The notes: generated by a model not told the origin, from the sequence alone. 22,400 nucleotides of DNA from Peptococcaceae bacterium UBA5356 (GCA_002407935.1 DHPU01000023.1:1-22400), one strand, 5' to 3'; positions 1-7,533 are shown, counted from the first letter of the stretch. Numbers and translations: made by a program.

Positions 1-80
1 TCTTGCTCTTTCTTTAGTTCTTGCGCTTTCCTTAGTTCCTGCTCTTTCCTTAGTTCTTGTGCTTTCTTTAATTCTTGCGC
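1..80 (-). repeat. 18-bp tandem repeats coding AQEL(K/R)K hexapeptides
   Basis: At least four imperfect 18-bp units in frame with the GspE-like gene. They encode AQELKK, AQELRK, EQELRK and AQELKK, and the array continues beyond base 1. The product would be a charged helical, probably coiled-coil, linker. The total number of units cannot be seen. Confidence 0.85.
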
Positions 81-572
81 TTTAATATTAGCAAGTAGCT
101 CTTCTTTCTCAGTTTCTTCTGTCTTTTCAGGTTCTTCTACCAATTCTTTATAAGGTGCTTCGTAAGGTTTCTCTTGAGCCTTATTCCGTACTATTTTAAA
201 TGACCTTTTTTTTATAACCTTTCCATGTATATCTGTTTTCGATAATTCTTCGTCATTTTCTGCAATTTCTTCAGATTTTTCCGCATAGAAATGATTAATC
301 ATTTCTAAAAGTTCATTTACTTCAGCTTTTCTTGGTAAAACCGTTAATCCCGTTACCTTTTGAATTTCCGCAATCGCTTCCGAATCAAAAGGATCGGCCA
401 TCGCCACCAACAGTCTGAAGCTGCTTTTTTTAAAAGGAATCAACATATACCTCTCGGCTAATTCTTTACTGATAAGCCGTGGCACATCTTCCTGTATATT
501 TTGAACACTTAAATAAACAGGGACGATATTAAAACGATATTTAAGTAATTCTTTTATTCTTTCTTCACTCAT
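1..572 (-). CDS. GspE/PilB-type secretion or pilus ATPase, N-terminal part (runs off left edge)
   Basis: Open frame read from ATG at 572 down to base 1 with no stop, giving about 190 residues of a longer protein. Residues about 25-95 match the pattern of the type II secretion GspE N-terminal (MshEN) domain: a segment like LISKELAERY, then IPF, then LLVAMADPFD, then a TGL stretch and a C-terminal helix. This domain sits at the N terminus of assembly ATPases of type II secretion and type IV pili, where it contacts the inner-membrane platform. After it comes a highly charged linker that ends in KAQELR-type hexapeptide repeats at the window edge. The ATPase domain itself is not in view, so the exact family member (GspE, PilB or a relative) is not settled. 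The Shine-Dalgarno GGAAG lies about 8 bases before the ATG, and a good vegetative promoter lies further upstream (711-739). Confidence 0.75.
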   Translation of the reverse strand, partial: MSEERIKELLKYRFNIVPVYLSVQNIQEDVPRLISKELAERYMLIPFKKSSFRLLVAMADPFDSEAIAEIQKVTGLTVLPRKAEVNELLEMINHFYAEKSEEIAENDEELSKTDIHGKVIKKRSFKIVRNKAQEKPYEAPYKELVEEPEKTEETEKEELLANIKAQELKKAQELRKEQELRKAQELKKEQ

Positions 573-710
573 GGCACCATCTTCCTTCGCCTTTTTTCAA
601 TTCGTTCGTCTACTTCTTGTATATTACGTCAATATCTCCTTGTACCCGAATAATGTTGCCTCATTTATCAACATAACTGTTTAAATTCTACGGTAATATC
701 CCTTATTATT

Positions 711-739
711 ATTTTATCATATTTTTTTCGATATATCAA
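711..739 (-). promoter_or_regulatory. Sigma-A type promoter of the GspE-like gene
   Basis: Read on the minus strand: -35 TTGATA (734-739), 17-bp spacer, -10 TAAAAT (711-716). It lies about 140 bases upstream of the ATG at 572, leaving a long AT-rich untranslated leader in which I recognise no riboswitch. Confidence 0.6.
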
Positions 740-816
740 TAGTTTACTCTACTTTTTACAATTCTGTTATTTTTTTAGATAATAATAATTTATTTATAGT
801 TTGTTCATTGTATTAT

Positions 817-847
817 AAAATGCTGGTTAAATTGAAGCCAGCATTTT
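817..847 (-). terminator. Probable terminator after the rsmD / coiled-coil gene pair
   Basis: Perfect 10-bp inverted repeat: AAAATGCTGG (817-826), 11-base loop, CCAGCATTTT (838-847). It lies 28 bases past the stop of the 875-1342 gene. On the minus strand the U-run is provided by the TTTT of the stem followed by an AT-rich stretch; on the plus strand a T-rich tract follows. Termination of the minus-strand transcript is the sensible role. Confidence 0.6.
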
Positions 848-874
848 CTGTTTTTTTGTTTTTTGTTTTTTATT

Positions 875-1342
875 TTATTCGTTTACCTTTTTCTCCCGAA
901 TATTTTGCCTTATTTCTTCGCGTCCCAATTTAATTACGCCCATCGTTCTTTCTAATTCTGTTTGCAAACGCACCATCACTTCGTCAGCATATGTAAAAGC
1001 CCCTTGGGTAATCTCCCTGGCTACATTTTGCGCATTTTTAATTATTTCCTCACCTTGACTTTTAGCAAGCTTTACTACTTCACTTTCTCCCGTAATTTTT
1101 TGCAATTTATTGTTTGCCGTTTCAATGATTGCCTGTCCTGCCTTTTCAGCATCCTCAAGCACTCGTTCTTTTTCCCTTAAAATCCACTCCGCTTCTCTGA
1201 TGGATTCAGGCAACATGGCTCTTAACTTATCGAGGTAATTATATAAAATGTCTTCGTTGATGATTAGTTTACCCGTCATGGGAATACGCGAACTCTCTTC
1301 CACCACATTTTCCAATTCCTCTAATAATTGCAGTATATCCAC
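875..1342 (-). CDS. Coiled-coil protein of unknown function, ATP synthase B-subunit-like
   Basis: 155 residues from a GTG at 1342. GGGAGG stands 7 bases before this codon. A longer frame opens at ATG 1396 but would overlap rsmD by 41 bases and lacks a ribosome-binding site, so GTG is preferred. The protein has no signal peptide or membrane segment. Its centre (about residues 45-130) is charged and rich in A, E, K and Q, with heptad-like spacing resembling the stalk of F-type ATP synthase subunit b or DivIVA-like coiled coils. It follows rsmD by 13 bases and is presumably co-transcribed with it. I recall similar short coiled-coil proteins near rsmD in related Clostridia, but I do not know their function. 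Confidence 0.7.
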   Translation of the reverse strand: MDILQLLEELENVVEESSRIPMTGKLIINEDILYNYLDKLRAMLPESIREAEWILREKERVLEDAEKAGQAIIETANNKLQKITGESEVVKLAKSQGEEIIKNAQNVAREITQGAFTYADEVMVRLQTELERTMGVIKLGREEIRQNIREKKVNE

Positions 1343-1355
1343 CGCTATTCCTCCC

Positions 1356-1913
1356 TTAAAAATGAAATTTGTAATACCAAATGACAGTATCCCCATACTT
1401 ACTTTTTTTGCTTAGTTTTAAAAGTTGATATTCTTCCATTAAACATAAGCTTTTATTACTTTCCACAATTATGATAGCTCCATCCGCCACAAGTCCCGAT
1501 TCCTCCAACTGCTTTAAATATAAGGTATAATAATCAGACGAATAAGGCGGATCTAAATAGATTATGTCAAATTCAACAGGACGTTTCTTCCTAAGATAGG
1601 AAATAAAGCTTCGCCCGTCCATATTAAACACTTGTCCTAAATCTTCCAAACCACATTTTCGGAGATTTTCTTTAATAATTTGACAAGCAGCCTTGTTTTG
1701 GTCATTAAAGTAACAGTTTATTGCTCCTCTGCTAAGAGCCTCAAGTCCTATTGCCCCACTACCAGCAAATAAATCTAAAACTTTTGCCTCTACTACCTTA
1801 GCTCCCAATGTATTAAAAACCGCTTCTCTCACCCGATCAAGCGTTGGTCTGGTATTTAATCCTTTCAAGCTTTTTAAAGTGCGTCCCTTCGCGGTTCCAG
1901 CAATAACTCGCAC
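1356..1913 (-). CDS. rsmD: 16S rRNA (guanine966-N2)-methyltransferase RsmD
   Basis: Class I SAM-dependent methyltransferase that modifies G966 of 16S rRNA on the small ribosomal subunit. Visible signatures are the N-terminal RVIAGTAKGR segment, TRPTLDRVREAVFN, the SAM-binding VLDLFAGSGAIGLEALSRG and the catalytic DPPY motif of N2-methyltransferases. The frame is open from GTG 1925, but that codon overlaps its own GGAG. The GTG at 1913 lies 11 bases after AAAGGAG and begins the protein with (M)RVIAG, as in known RsmD proteins, so it is chosen. This gives 185 residues, normal for the family. It heads a short transcript with the coiled-coil gene. Confidence 0.93.
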   Translation of the reverse strand: MRVIAGTAKGRTLKSLKGLNTRPTLDRVREAVFNTLGAKVVEAKVLDLFAGSGAIGLEALSRGAINCYFNDQNKAACQIIKENLRKCGLEDLGQVFNMDGRSFISYLRKKRPVEFDIIYLDPPYSSDYYTLYLKQLEESGLVADGAIIIVESNKSLCLMEEYQLLKLSKKSKYGDTVIWYYKFHF

Positions 1914-1936
1914 TTTTGCATACACTCCTTTAAAAA

Positions 1937-1965
1937 ATCATACCACAAATATACAAATTCCTCAA
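1937..1965 (-). promoter_or_regulatory. Sigma-A type promoter of rsmD
   Basis: Minus strand: -35 TTGAGG (1960-1965), 17-bp spacer, -10 TATGAT (1937-1942). It is followed closely by the AAAGGAG ribosome-binding site, so the leader is short. It lies outside the duplicated gpr leader. Confidence 0.6.
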
Positions 1966-2059
1966 TAAATTTTCAATATGTTCGCTTCTTTATTTTAATT
2001 CTTCTTTCTATTATAACCCTTAATAATCCTTCCTGTTGAGAAGAGTTTTTTCTCACTAA

Positions 2060-2135
2060 AACATAATATCTCAAATTTCGGGGAAACTTATAACATTAAT
2101 TACTAAGGGAGTGAAAAATCTTGGTGCAAAAAAAC
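2060..2135 (+). repeat. 76-bp direct repeat, copy A (duplicated gpr leader and start)
   Basis: Identical base for base to 7972-8047. It holds the gpr leader, its AAGGGAG ribosome-binding site, the TTG/GTG start codons and the next three codons. Just after the A7-C run the sequence departs from gpr and enters a transposase remnant. A CATAATA motif inside the repeat (2062-2068) fits the -10 consensus of the sporulation factor sigma-G, but no convincing -35 was found. Confidence 0.97.
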
Positions 2136-2433
2136 TATATTTGGATAAAGAAAAAAATAAAACGAGATGAACAACTAGATGGCTACTACGCAAACGCCCG
2201 TTTTTTAATCTGCTTCATTGCTTTAGTAATTGCAAGAATTGTTGAAATCAGACTTAACAATAAATACACTAAGGTCAGTATCAGGTAGTCATATAGATGC
2301 AAATCACTATCTCTTTGATTATGCGGACGAGGTCACTGATGACATAAATGATGTTTTCAACCTCAATATCGGTCGGAAAATAATGACACTTGGGGAAATT
2401 AAAAAAATTCTGGGGAGGGTTAAAAAACGCTGA
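2136..2433 (+). pseudogene. Degenerate IS1634/IS4-type transposase, C-terminal remnant
   Basis: Three frames of evidence. In frame with the copied gpr start, residues after the repeat include RDEQLDGYYA, which in this family opens the final third of the catalytic domain, then jump directly to FLICFIALVIARIVE, normally about 60-70 residues further on. So there is an internal deletion, and the frame stops at TAG 2286-2288. The rest continues in the next frame (TGA at 2431-2433): INTLRSVSGSHIDANHYLFDY and a tail with LGEIKKILGRVKK, typical of the C terminus of Firmicutes IS1634-like transposases. Deletion plus frameshift make it inactive. The longest intact frame (2230-2433) is therefore not a gene in its own right. 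Family assignment is from recall of motifs, not from a search. Confidence 0.75.
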
Positions 2434-2463
2434 TTTAGTACTACAACTTTTAGCAAAATAAAA

Positions 2464-2499
2464 ATCCCTGAAACCTTCTTTATCAAAAGCTTTAGGGAT
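2464..2499 (+). terminator. Terminator of the transposase remnant
   Basis: Inverted repeat ATCCCTGAAA / TTTAGGGAT with one bulged G and a 17-base loop, followed by CTGTTTTTG and another T-run. It starts about 30 bases after the transposase stop and was probably the element's own terminator. Confidence 0.55.
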
Positions 2500-2568
2500 C
2501 TGTTTTTGTTTTTTTACTTCCGAAGATAAGTTATATAATGCTATACTACGCAAAAATATTATTTTACA

Positions 2569-2614
2569 AAAAAGTACGTCCTCCCTTTTAGACTAAAGGG
2601 GGGACGTACTTTTT
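2569..2614. terminator. Strong bidirectional terminator
   Basis: 20-bp stem with one G-T wobble: arm 2569-2588 (A-run, GTACGTCC, pyrimidines) and arm 2595-2614 (purines, GGACGTAC, T-run), with the 6-base loop TAGACT. Both strands end in T-runs. It closes the giant vWA gene on the minus strand and would also stop any plus-strand transcript from the copied gpr leader. A 12-bp inverted pair (2543-2554 and 2657-2668, 11 of 12 matching) flanks it; the rest of 2434-2685 shows nothing recognisable. Confidence 0.8.
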
Positions 2615-2685
2615 ATTCGAAATCGAGCTTCGTCCAATCATATCCCAAGCCGGACTTTACGTAGTATTTGTTTTTTTATTTTACA

Positions 2686-5600
2686 TTAGTTTTGGGCGGC
2701 TTGGTAACGGCTTAATACCTCTGCTGCCGTTAAAGCTTTGTTATAGATGCTTACTTCATCGACCATTCCCTTAAAGTAGGCACTTGTGGCATTTTTCCCA
2801 ATCATTAAAGGTTCCGCATGAGCGCCTATTTCACCGCATACGGCAAAGCTGTTTACCTGAGCACCGTTGATGTATAGTCTCATTCTTGTGCCGTCATACG
2901 TGCCCGCAACATGAGTCCATGTTCCTACGGGTACGGAGTTCGCCGGGGAATAGATCGATTGTACCGTCCCGTTAATTTTCATTGATACTAATACTCTGTT
3001 ATTGGAGGCACGGATCATGCTATAGTCATTATTGGGATAGGGCGACTTGGACAGGATCCGCTGATCCGCCGCCGTACTGCAGGGATTTATCCACGCTTCA
3101 ATTGTCAGGGCTTTCTTGGGATTTAAGATGGAGTTATATGGTATTTCGACATAATCGTTTACGCCGTCAAAGCTTAAAGCTTTTCCCACTTTGCCGTTTA
3201 CCCATGTTGCTCCGTTTATTGTTCCGTTGTTATTATTCCCGCTTGTGTCGGCTATTTTTGTCCCTGTCCCTTCCTCAAAATTCCACCTGCCTGAGGGAGC
3301 TGTTGCAGATGAAATTAATTCAAAGTTGGCTGTTACCGTTACATCGTTTCCTGGCATTATAAAAGTTGTCGTGGCACTATTAGCTTCTGCAAATGTCCCG
3401 CCTTCCGATGATGTCCAATTCTTAAACACATACCCATCGTTTGCTTCAGCAACAACGGCAATTTCCGTGCCTACTGTATAGAATCCTTCTACGCTAGTGA
3501 TTCTTCCACCACTTTTTGCATTCAGTTTTAAGGCATGTTTTTCGACAGGTACAAATTTAGCAATAAGATTAACATTCTCTTTTACGGCGAAACGGTAAGT
3601 TGCATCCTCTGAAACCAATTCATCATCTATATACCAGCCTAAAAAGCTGCTCCCGCTCAAAGGCATAGCTTCCACTTTGGCAAAACTGCCTTTTATGAAC
3701 GTTCCTGAACCATCGACATAGCCGCTATCGTTATTAGGAGCTACAAACACCTTAAAATAATTATTCGTAACATCCGCTCCGGAAATCTCCTCCCACCCTG
3801 GAATTTCCGCAGAAGAACTATCTAATAGTTTGTATTCCACCGCTGAACCGTCAGGTGTTCCGTTTTCAATTTCCGCAGTGCTGAATGAATCAACTACCCC
3901 GGTAAATCTAGCTCCATTTGTAAGAGGAACATTATAGTAGTTTATTAGTCGCGAAAACCCGTTCTTCGTAAGATTGTACTCACTTGCTGAATAAGTCATC
4001 TCTCCGTCATCCGTTGCCTGGATATTGATTTGGTAATCCTCGTCTGCCGGAAGATAGACTATCTTTTCATCATTTTCGTTGATATAACAGATTATGCTGC
4101 TGCCCACATCCTGCGGTTCATCATCAACAATCGAAGCGACAATTGTATTATTGCTATCATAGACATTAAGGTCTACCGGACAATTAATCCGTATGATACG
4201 GTATGCACCGGGGACCGTCTCGGCAATAGCGCTTCTATTATAATTTAGATCACGGGACATCAGCCATGCAAGACAAATTTCGGGGTAATGCGCTTGCTTG
4301 AGACTACCGACATTAGCTAAGTCAACTAACTTAATTATCAAATTAATAGTATCGGTATTGTTATTCAATATGTCTATGACAAATTGGTCTACCAAGTTAT
4401 CTAAGATATCTAACAACGCTATAAGTGACACTGTAATACCTAGAGCTGCTTTAACCTCTGACACGAATTGCCTAACATTCTTTTTAACATCGCTAGTTCT
4501 TTCATCTAAACTGTAATACGGATTTATACTAAATAACGGCTTAATTATTTCGACAAACCTGTCTTTATCTAACCGCTTAGCAAGTTCGGTAATGAGCTTG
4601 TCCATTATGCCGCTATCATCTTTACTCAATAAACCAATTATTTCGCTGACGCCTTTTTCCATAAAATTGGCGTAATATGCTCTGGATTTTAATACATCAT
4701 CAGCCAAAAAATCAACAGTATCAACCAACACTGCACGCTGTGAAACTTTAGATTTTTCCCACCACCAAAGCGGGTCGCCGAAAGGAAATATTTTGCTTCT
4801 GTCAATTTTCAGTACGTCTTTGGTGGAATATTCCATAACTTTATATCCTAACTCACTTGCCCCTTCGAGTTTGTCAAACTCCGTCAGCATGGCCGCGCGT
4901 TGCGAAGTAAAAACACTGCTTGTTTCTGCACTTGGCAAACGAGTTTTTGTTTCATTCACATTATATCGAACAAAGCCCCATGGATAAGGAGCCACCAAGG
5001 GTACAGGGTCGTTTAAGTTAATGATATTGTGAATGTTCGAATAATCTCCATGACCGGGACTAACAACCGTAGTTTCCAAGGCGCCTTGGGGAGCCTCAAA
5101 CGTGTAAACAAACAGATTTTTGTGCTCCAGTGAAACATTGGGCAGAGAATACCCATCATCCAAGGCTCCTCCCACCATATTCGCTGTAGCGCCTGCCCGG
5201 CTGTATCCGACTACCCATAATTTGATCTCTCCGGTGATAGCATGATCCGTAATATACCCCTTCAGAAATCTAAGAACTTCCTCTTTTGCCGTTGTAAACC
5301 CTGCATGTGAACCGCTTTCACCAATTGCAAAGTTACCGGACCATTCTCTGAAATACCCGCCGCCACGGACGGCAAGGGCAATTAAGGTATACTTTTTGCC
5401 ACCATCCCTGCTATCAGTAATAGTTTTGTTTGCCGCCACTACTCCAATGGAATCCCGTCTTGGCCAATCCTTCCAAACTTCTTCATTTTGGGCAAAATCT
5501 TTAAAACCAATTCCGCCTGTCCCCGGGCTGTACTCGCCTGCGCTTGTAAGCAGCTCGCCTGTGAGCAATTCACGAGCATTTTTGCTCTTATCCGGCCAAT

Positions 5601-6456
5601 TACCAGTGTCATAGCTCGACCATGAGGTTAACTCAAAACATAATGACATCGTGGCTAATTGCGGGTTATAATCCTTGGCATCTTGCAGAAAATACGCATC
5701 ATCATAATAGTATGCAGCCTCTGAGTCGTGAGATTGGACAATCTGTCCCGCATATTTAAATACGCCCGACTTCTTCAAAATGTCATCAGCAATTTTGCCA
5801 AATTCAAAATCTAAATCGTCAGGATTAATAACCTCATAATATCCCGCATTCTGCAAGTCGTCCATAAAGCGACGGCCGAAAGACAGCAGATTCCCACTTA
5901 AACTGTGAAAGAACCCCAATGAATATATGGAATATTTTGTTTTGAGCTCATTTGCTTTATTGTACGCAGCATTTGCATAATAATATCCATATGAATAATC
6001 TGTATATGTATAAGGCCCATTATATGAATATGCACCCGTCTCGGGCAGCCCATCCGACATTAACACGATGTTCTTAACCGCACCTGATGCGTTAACGTTT
6101 TCGAGCAATGTATCGGCAAGGACAAGACCCGCATGCTGGCTGGTGCTTCCCGTATAATAAAGCGCGTTTATTGAGTTGGTCAGAGCATTCAAATCATTGC
6201 TAAAATTGCAGACGGTCGTTGCCGAGGTGTTAAATGAAACTACGGCAACATAATTATCCCCCTCCGCCGCTAAGACCTGCTCACAAAACTTTACAGCAGC
6301 CTGCTTTGTTCGTATAAGCGGTGTACCTCTCATGCTTCCTGACGTATCCAATACAAGAACTGAATAGCGCTTAGTAACAGATTGCGTGCTCTGTACTCCT
6401 AATGCTCTATGCGCAGATTGTTCAGATGTAGGCGTAATCGCCTCATTTTGTGTCAT
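2686..6456 (-). CDS. Giant vWA / lipase-like / bacterial-repeat / LamG surface protein, body without signal peptide
   Basis: 1256 residues in the intact frame. Domains in order: von Willebrand A (about 32-225) with MIDAS residues DTSGS at 37-41 and the SDG at 134-136; a lipase/esterase-like alpha/beta-hydrolase segment (about 340-500) with a GYSRAGA nucleophile elbow (Ser419) and LNDPVP (Asp483), as in class 3 lipases; a long helical region; two InlB/bacterial-repeat-like modules (about 905-970 and 975-1046) ending in FVP and NFE; and a LamG/concanavalin-like C-terminal domain (about 1056-1250). Such proteins are normally secreted and bind ligands or carbohydrates. No signal peptide is in this frame, and the ATG at 6456 lacks a good ribosome-binding site. 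The frame continues upstream, behind a TAA, to a proper signal peptide (see 6490-6666). It may be a pseudogene or be translated by re-initiation. It follows the lipoprotein gene and probably shares its transcript. Confidence 0.8.
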   Translation of the reverse strand: MTQNEAITPTSEQSAHRALGVQSTQSVTKRYSVLVLDTSGSMRGTPLIRTKQAAVKFCEQVLAAEGDNYVAVVSFNTSATTVCNFSNDLNALTNSINALYYTGSTSQHAGLVLADTLLENVNASGAVKNIVLMSDGLPETGAYSYNGPYTYTDYSYGYYYANAAYNKANELKTKYSIYSLGFFHSLSGNLLSFGRRFMDDLQNAGYYEVINPDDLDFEFGKIADDILKKSGVFKYAGQIVQSHDSEAAYYYDDAYFLQDAKDYNPQLATMSLCFELTSWSSYDTGNWPDKSKNARELLTGELLTSAGEYSPGTGGIGFKDFAQNEEVWKDWPRRDSIGVVAANKTITDSRDGGKKYTLIALAVRGGGYFREWSGNFAIGESGSHAGFTTAKEEVLRFLKGYITDHAITGEIKLWVVGYSRAGATANMVGGALDDGYSLPNVSLEHKNLFVYTFEAPQGALETTVVSPGHGDYSNIHNIINLNDPVPLVAPYPWGFVRYNVNETKTRLPSAETSSVFTSQRAAMLTEFDKLEGASELGYKVMEYSTKDVLKIDRSKIFPFGDPLWWWEKSKVSQRAVLVDTVDFLADDVLKSRAYYANFMEKGVSEIIGLLSKDDSGIMDKLITELAKRLDKDRFVEIIKPLFSINPYYSLDERTSDVKKNVRQFVSEVKAALGITVSLIALLDILDNLVDQFVIDILNNNTDTINLIIKLVDLANVGSLKQAHYPEICLAWLMSRDLNYNRSAIAETVPGAYRIIRINCPVDLNVYDSNNTIVASIVDDEPQDVGSSIICYINENDEKIVYLPADEDYQINIQATDDGEMTYSASEYNLTKNGFSRLINYYNVPLTNGARFTGVVDSFSTAEIENGTPDGSAVEYKLLDSSSAEIPGWEEISGADVTNNYFKVFVAPNNDSGYVDGSGTFIKGSFAKVEAMPLSGSSFLGWYIDDELVSEDATYRFAVKENVNLIAKFVPVEKHALKLNAKSGGRITSVEGFYTVGTEIAVVAEANDGYVFKNWTSSEGGTFAEANSATTTFIMPGNDVTVTANFELISSATAPSGRWNFEEGTGTKIADTSGNNNNGTINGATWVNGKVGKALSFDGVNDYVEIPYNSILNPKKALTIEAWINPCSTAADQRILSKSPYPNNDYSMIRASNNRVLVSMKINGTVQSIYSPANSVPVGTWTHVAGTYDGTRMRLYINGAQVNSFAVCGEIGAHAEPLMIGKNATSAYFKGMVDEVSIYNKALTAAEVLSRYQAAQN

Positions 6457-6489
6457 ATCTACACTTTGTGGTTTAGATGGAAAATCGGA

Positions 6490-6666
6490 TTATGTTGCAA
6501 CAATTTCCCCGGCATGATCTTGAACATAGGAATCCCATGAAATCATGGACTCATCATCAATCACCAAATCACTTGCGTTGACAATTGGTGTTAACGTCAG
6601 GATCAGCGAAAGGATTAACAAGACGCTAATCGTAGATTTGACCGTCTTTTTTAACAGTTTAAACAT
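6490..6666 (-). pseudogene. Cut-off signal-peptide segment of the giant vWA protein
   Basis: ATG at 6666 follows GGAGG with an 11-base spacer and is in frame with the 2686-6456 gene. It encodes 58 residues: a basic start (MFKLLKKTVK), a hydrophobic core (ISVLLILSLILTLTPI) and a likely signal-peptidase site at VNA|SD, then an acidic stretch. Codon 59 is TAA (6490-6492). After it the frame stays open through 11 more codons to the ATG at 6456. A single base change (for example CAA to TAA) explains this. The 58-residue peptide alone has no evident role. Confidence 0.82.
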
Positions 6667-6723
6667 TTTTCAAAAAACCTCCTTATTATGAATACAGTTT
6701 TCACACTTAATATGAACCGGGGT

Positions 6724-7533
6724 TTAGTCTTGCACTAAAACATACAGCCCGTCGTCGTTTTTCATCACTTTGGTATCCCGGCTAAGGCAGAAAGCCGGAC
6801 GGACTCCGTTTAAGGATACCTCGCCAAGTGCACCGAGCCCACCAAGCCCAACTGCACCATCGGTAATGACACTACAGACAACATCTCTATCCGCAGTGTT
6901 AGCGGTGCGAAGCCACCAGGTTCCCGCCACCCCATTTTTGTAATACGCAACCCGGGCTGACATTTCCTTGAAGTAGGCCAACGGTTCACCCTCTTTCAGG
7001 TTTGTCCTTGAACCACTTTCATGCAGCTCTGAAAACGAAAGTAAAAACACTTTGCGCGTAATCGTTGTAGTGTCTTTGCCGCCGATGCCCAGACTTTTTT
7101 GAGCCGTAATCACAATTGTACTATCCACAATATCGTTACTTAAGTCAGCAGGGAATCTTTTCATAAATTCTTCGTTCAGATATTGATCAATTTCGCTGTT
7201 TTCATAATATGACGCATACCATCCACTGGAATTATACGTCCTTGGCTCGTCAAGCAAATATTCCCGCAGGAGCAGGCAATTCCCGTTATAGTCGTCTGTT
7301 AACACCAGATAGGGAACTATCGTGCCATCCTCTTCTAGACCAATGCGATACGGCGTATCACGGTCAGGATTGTATGCAAAATCTTGTAATGTAAGGTCAT
7401 TATTGTTTAAGGAAATACCGCCCCCCTCTTTTCCATGAAACTCTCCGCTGTTTGGCACACAACCGGCCGTAAACAAGCAACACATTAGAACTAAAAATAT
7501 TCCGCAAGCTGTTGCTGTGTATTTGAAACACAT
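6724..7533 (-). CDS. Secreted lipoprotein with a DUF6273-like domain
   Basis: 269 residues starting at ATG 7533, six bases after AAAGGGGGG. The N terminus is a lipoprotein signal: short basic start, hydrophobic core GIFLVLMCCLF and lipobox TAGC with Cys25 as the lipidated residue. The mature part has the marks of DUF6273 domains: a YLNEEF segment near residue 115, TWWLRTA at about 205-211 and GVRPAFCLS near the C terminus. The function of that domain is not known; it often occurs in surface proteins of Clostridia. It lies 57 bases upstream of the signal-peptide start of the giant vWA gene on the same strand, so the two are probably one transcript and may act together at the cell surface; that link is inference. 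Confidence 0.75.
   Translation of the reverse strand: MCFKYTATACGIFLVLMCCLFTAGCVPNSGEFHGKEGGGISLNNNDLTLQDFAYNPDRDTPYRIGLEEDGTIVPYLVLTDDYNGNCLLLREYLLDEPRTYNSSGWYASYYENSEIDQYLNEEFMKRFPADLSNDIVDSTIVITAQKSLGIGGKDTTTITRKVFLLSFSELHESGSRTNLKEGEPLAYFKEMSARVAYYKNGVAGTWWLRTANTADRDVVCSVITDGAVGLGGLGALGEVSLNGVRPAFCLSRDTKVMKNDDGLYVLVQD

Noticed and set aside
2230..2433. Plus-strand 67-codon frame as a separate gene
   Set aside because: Its sequence is the out-of-frame C terminus of the IS1634-like transposase, so it is treated as part of the pseudogene.
2281..2553. Minus-strand open frame of 90 codons
   Set aside because: It lies antisense to the transposase remnant, has no credible ribosome-binding site and crosses a terminator hairpin.
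2982..3481. Plus-strand frames opposite the vWA gene
   Set aside because: Both are antisense shadows of the LamG and repeat domains, with unlikely composition and no start signals.
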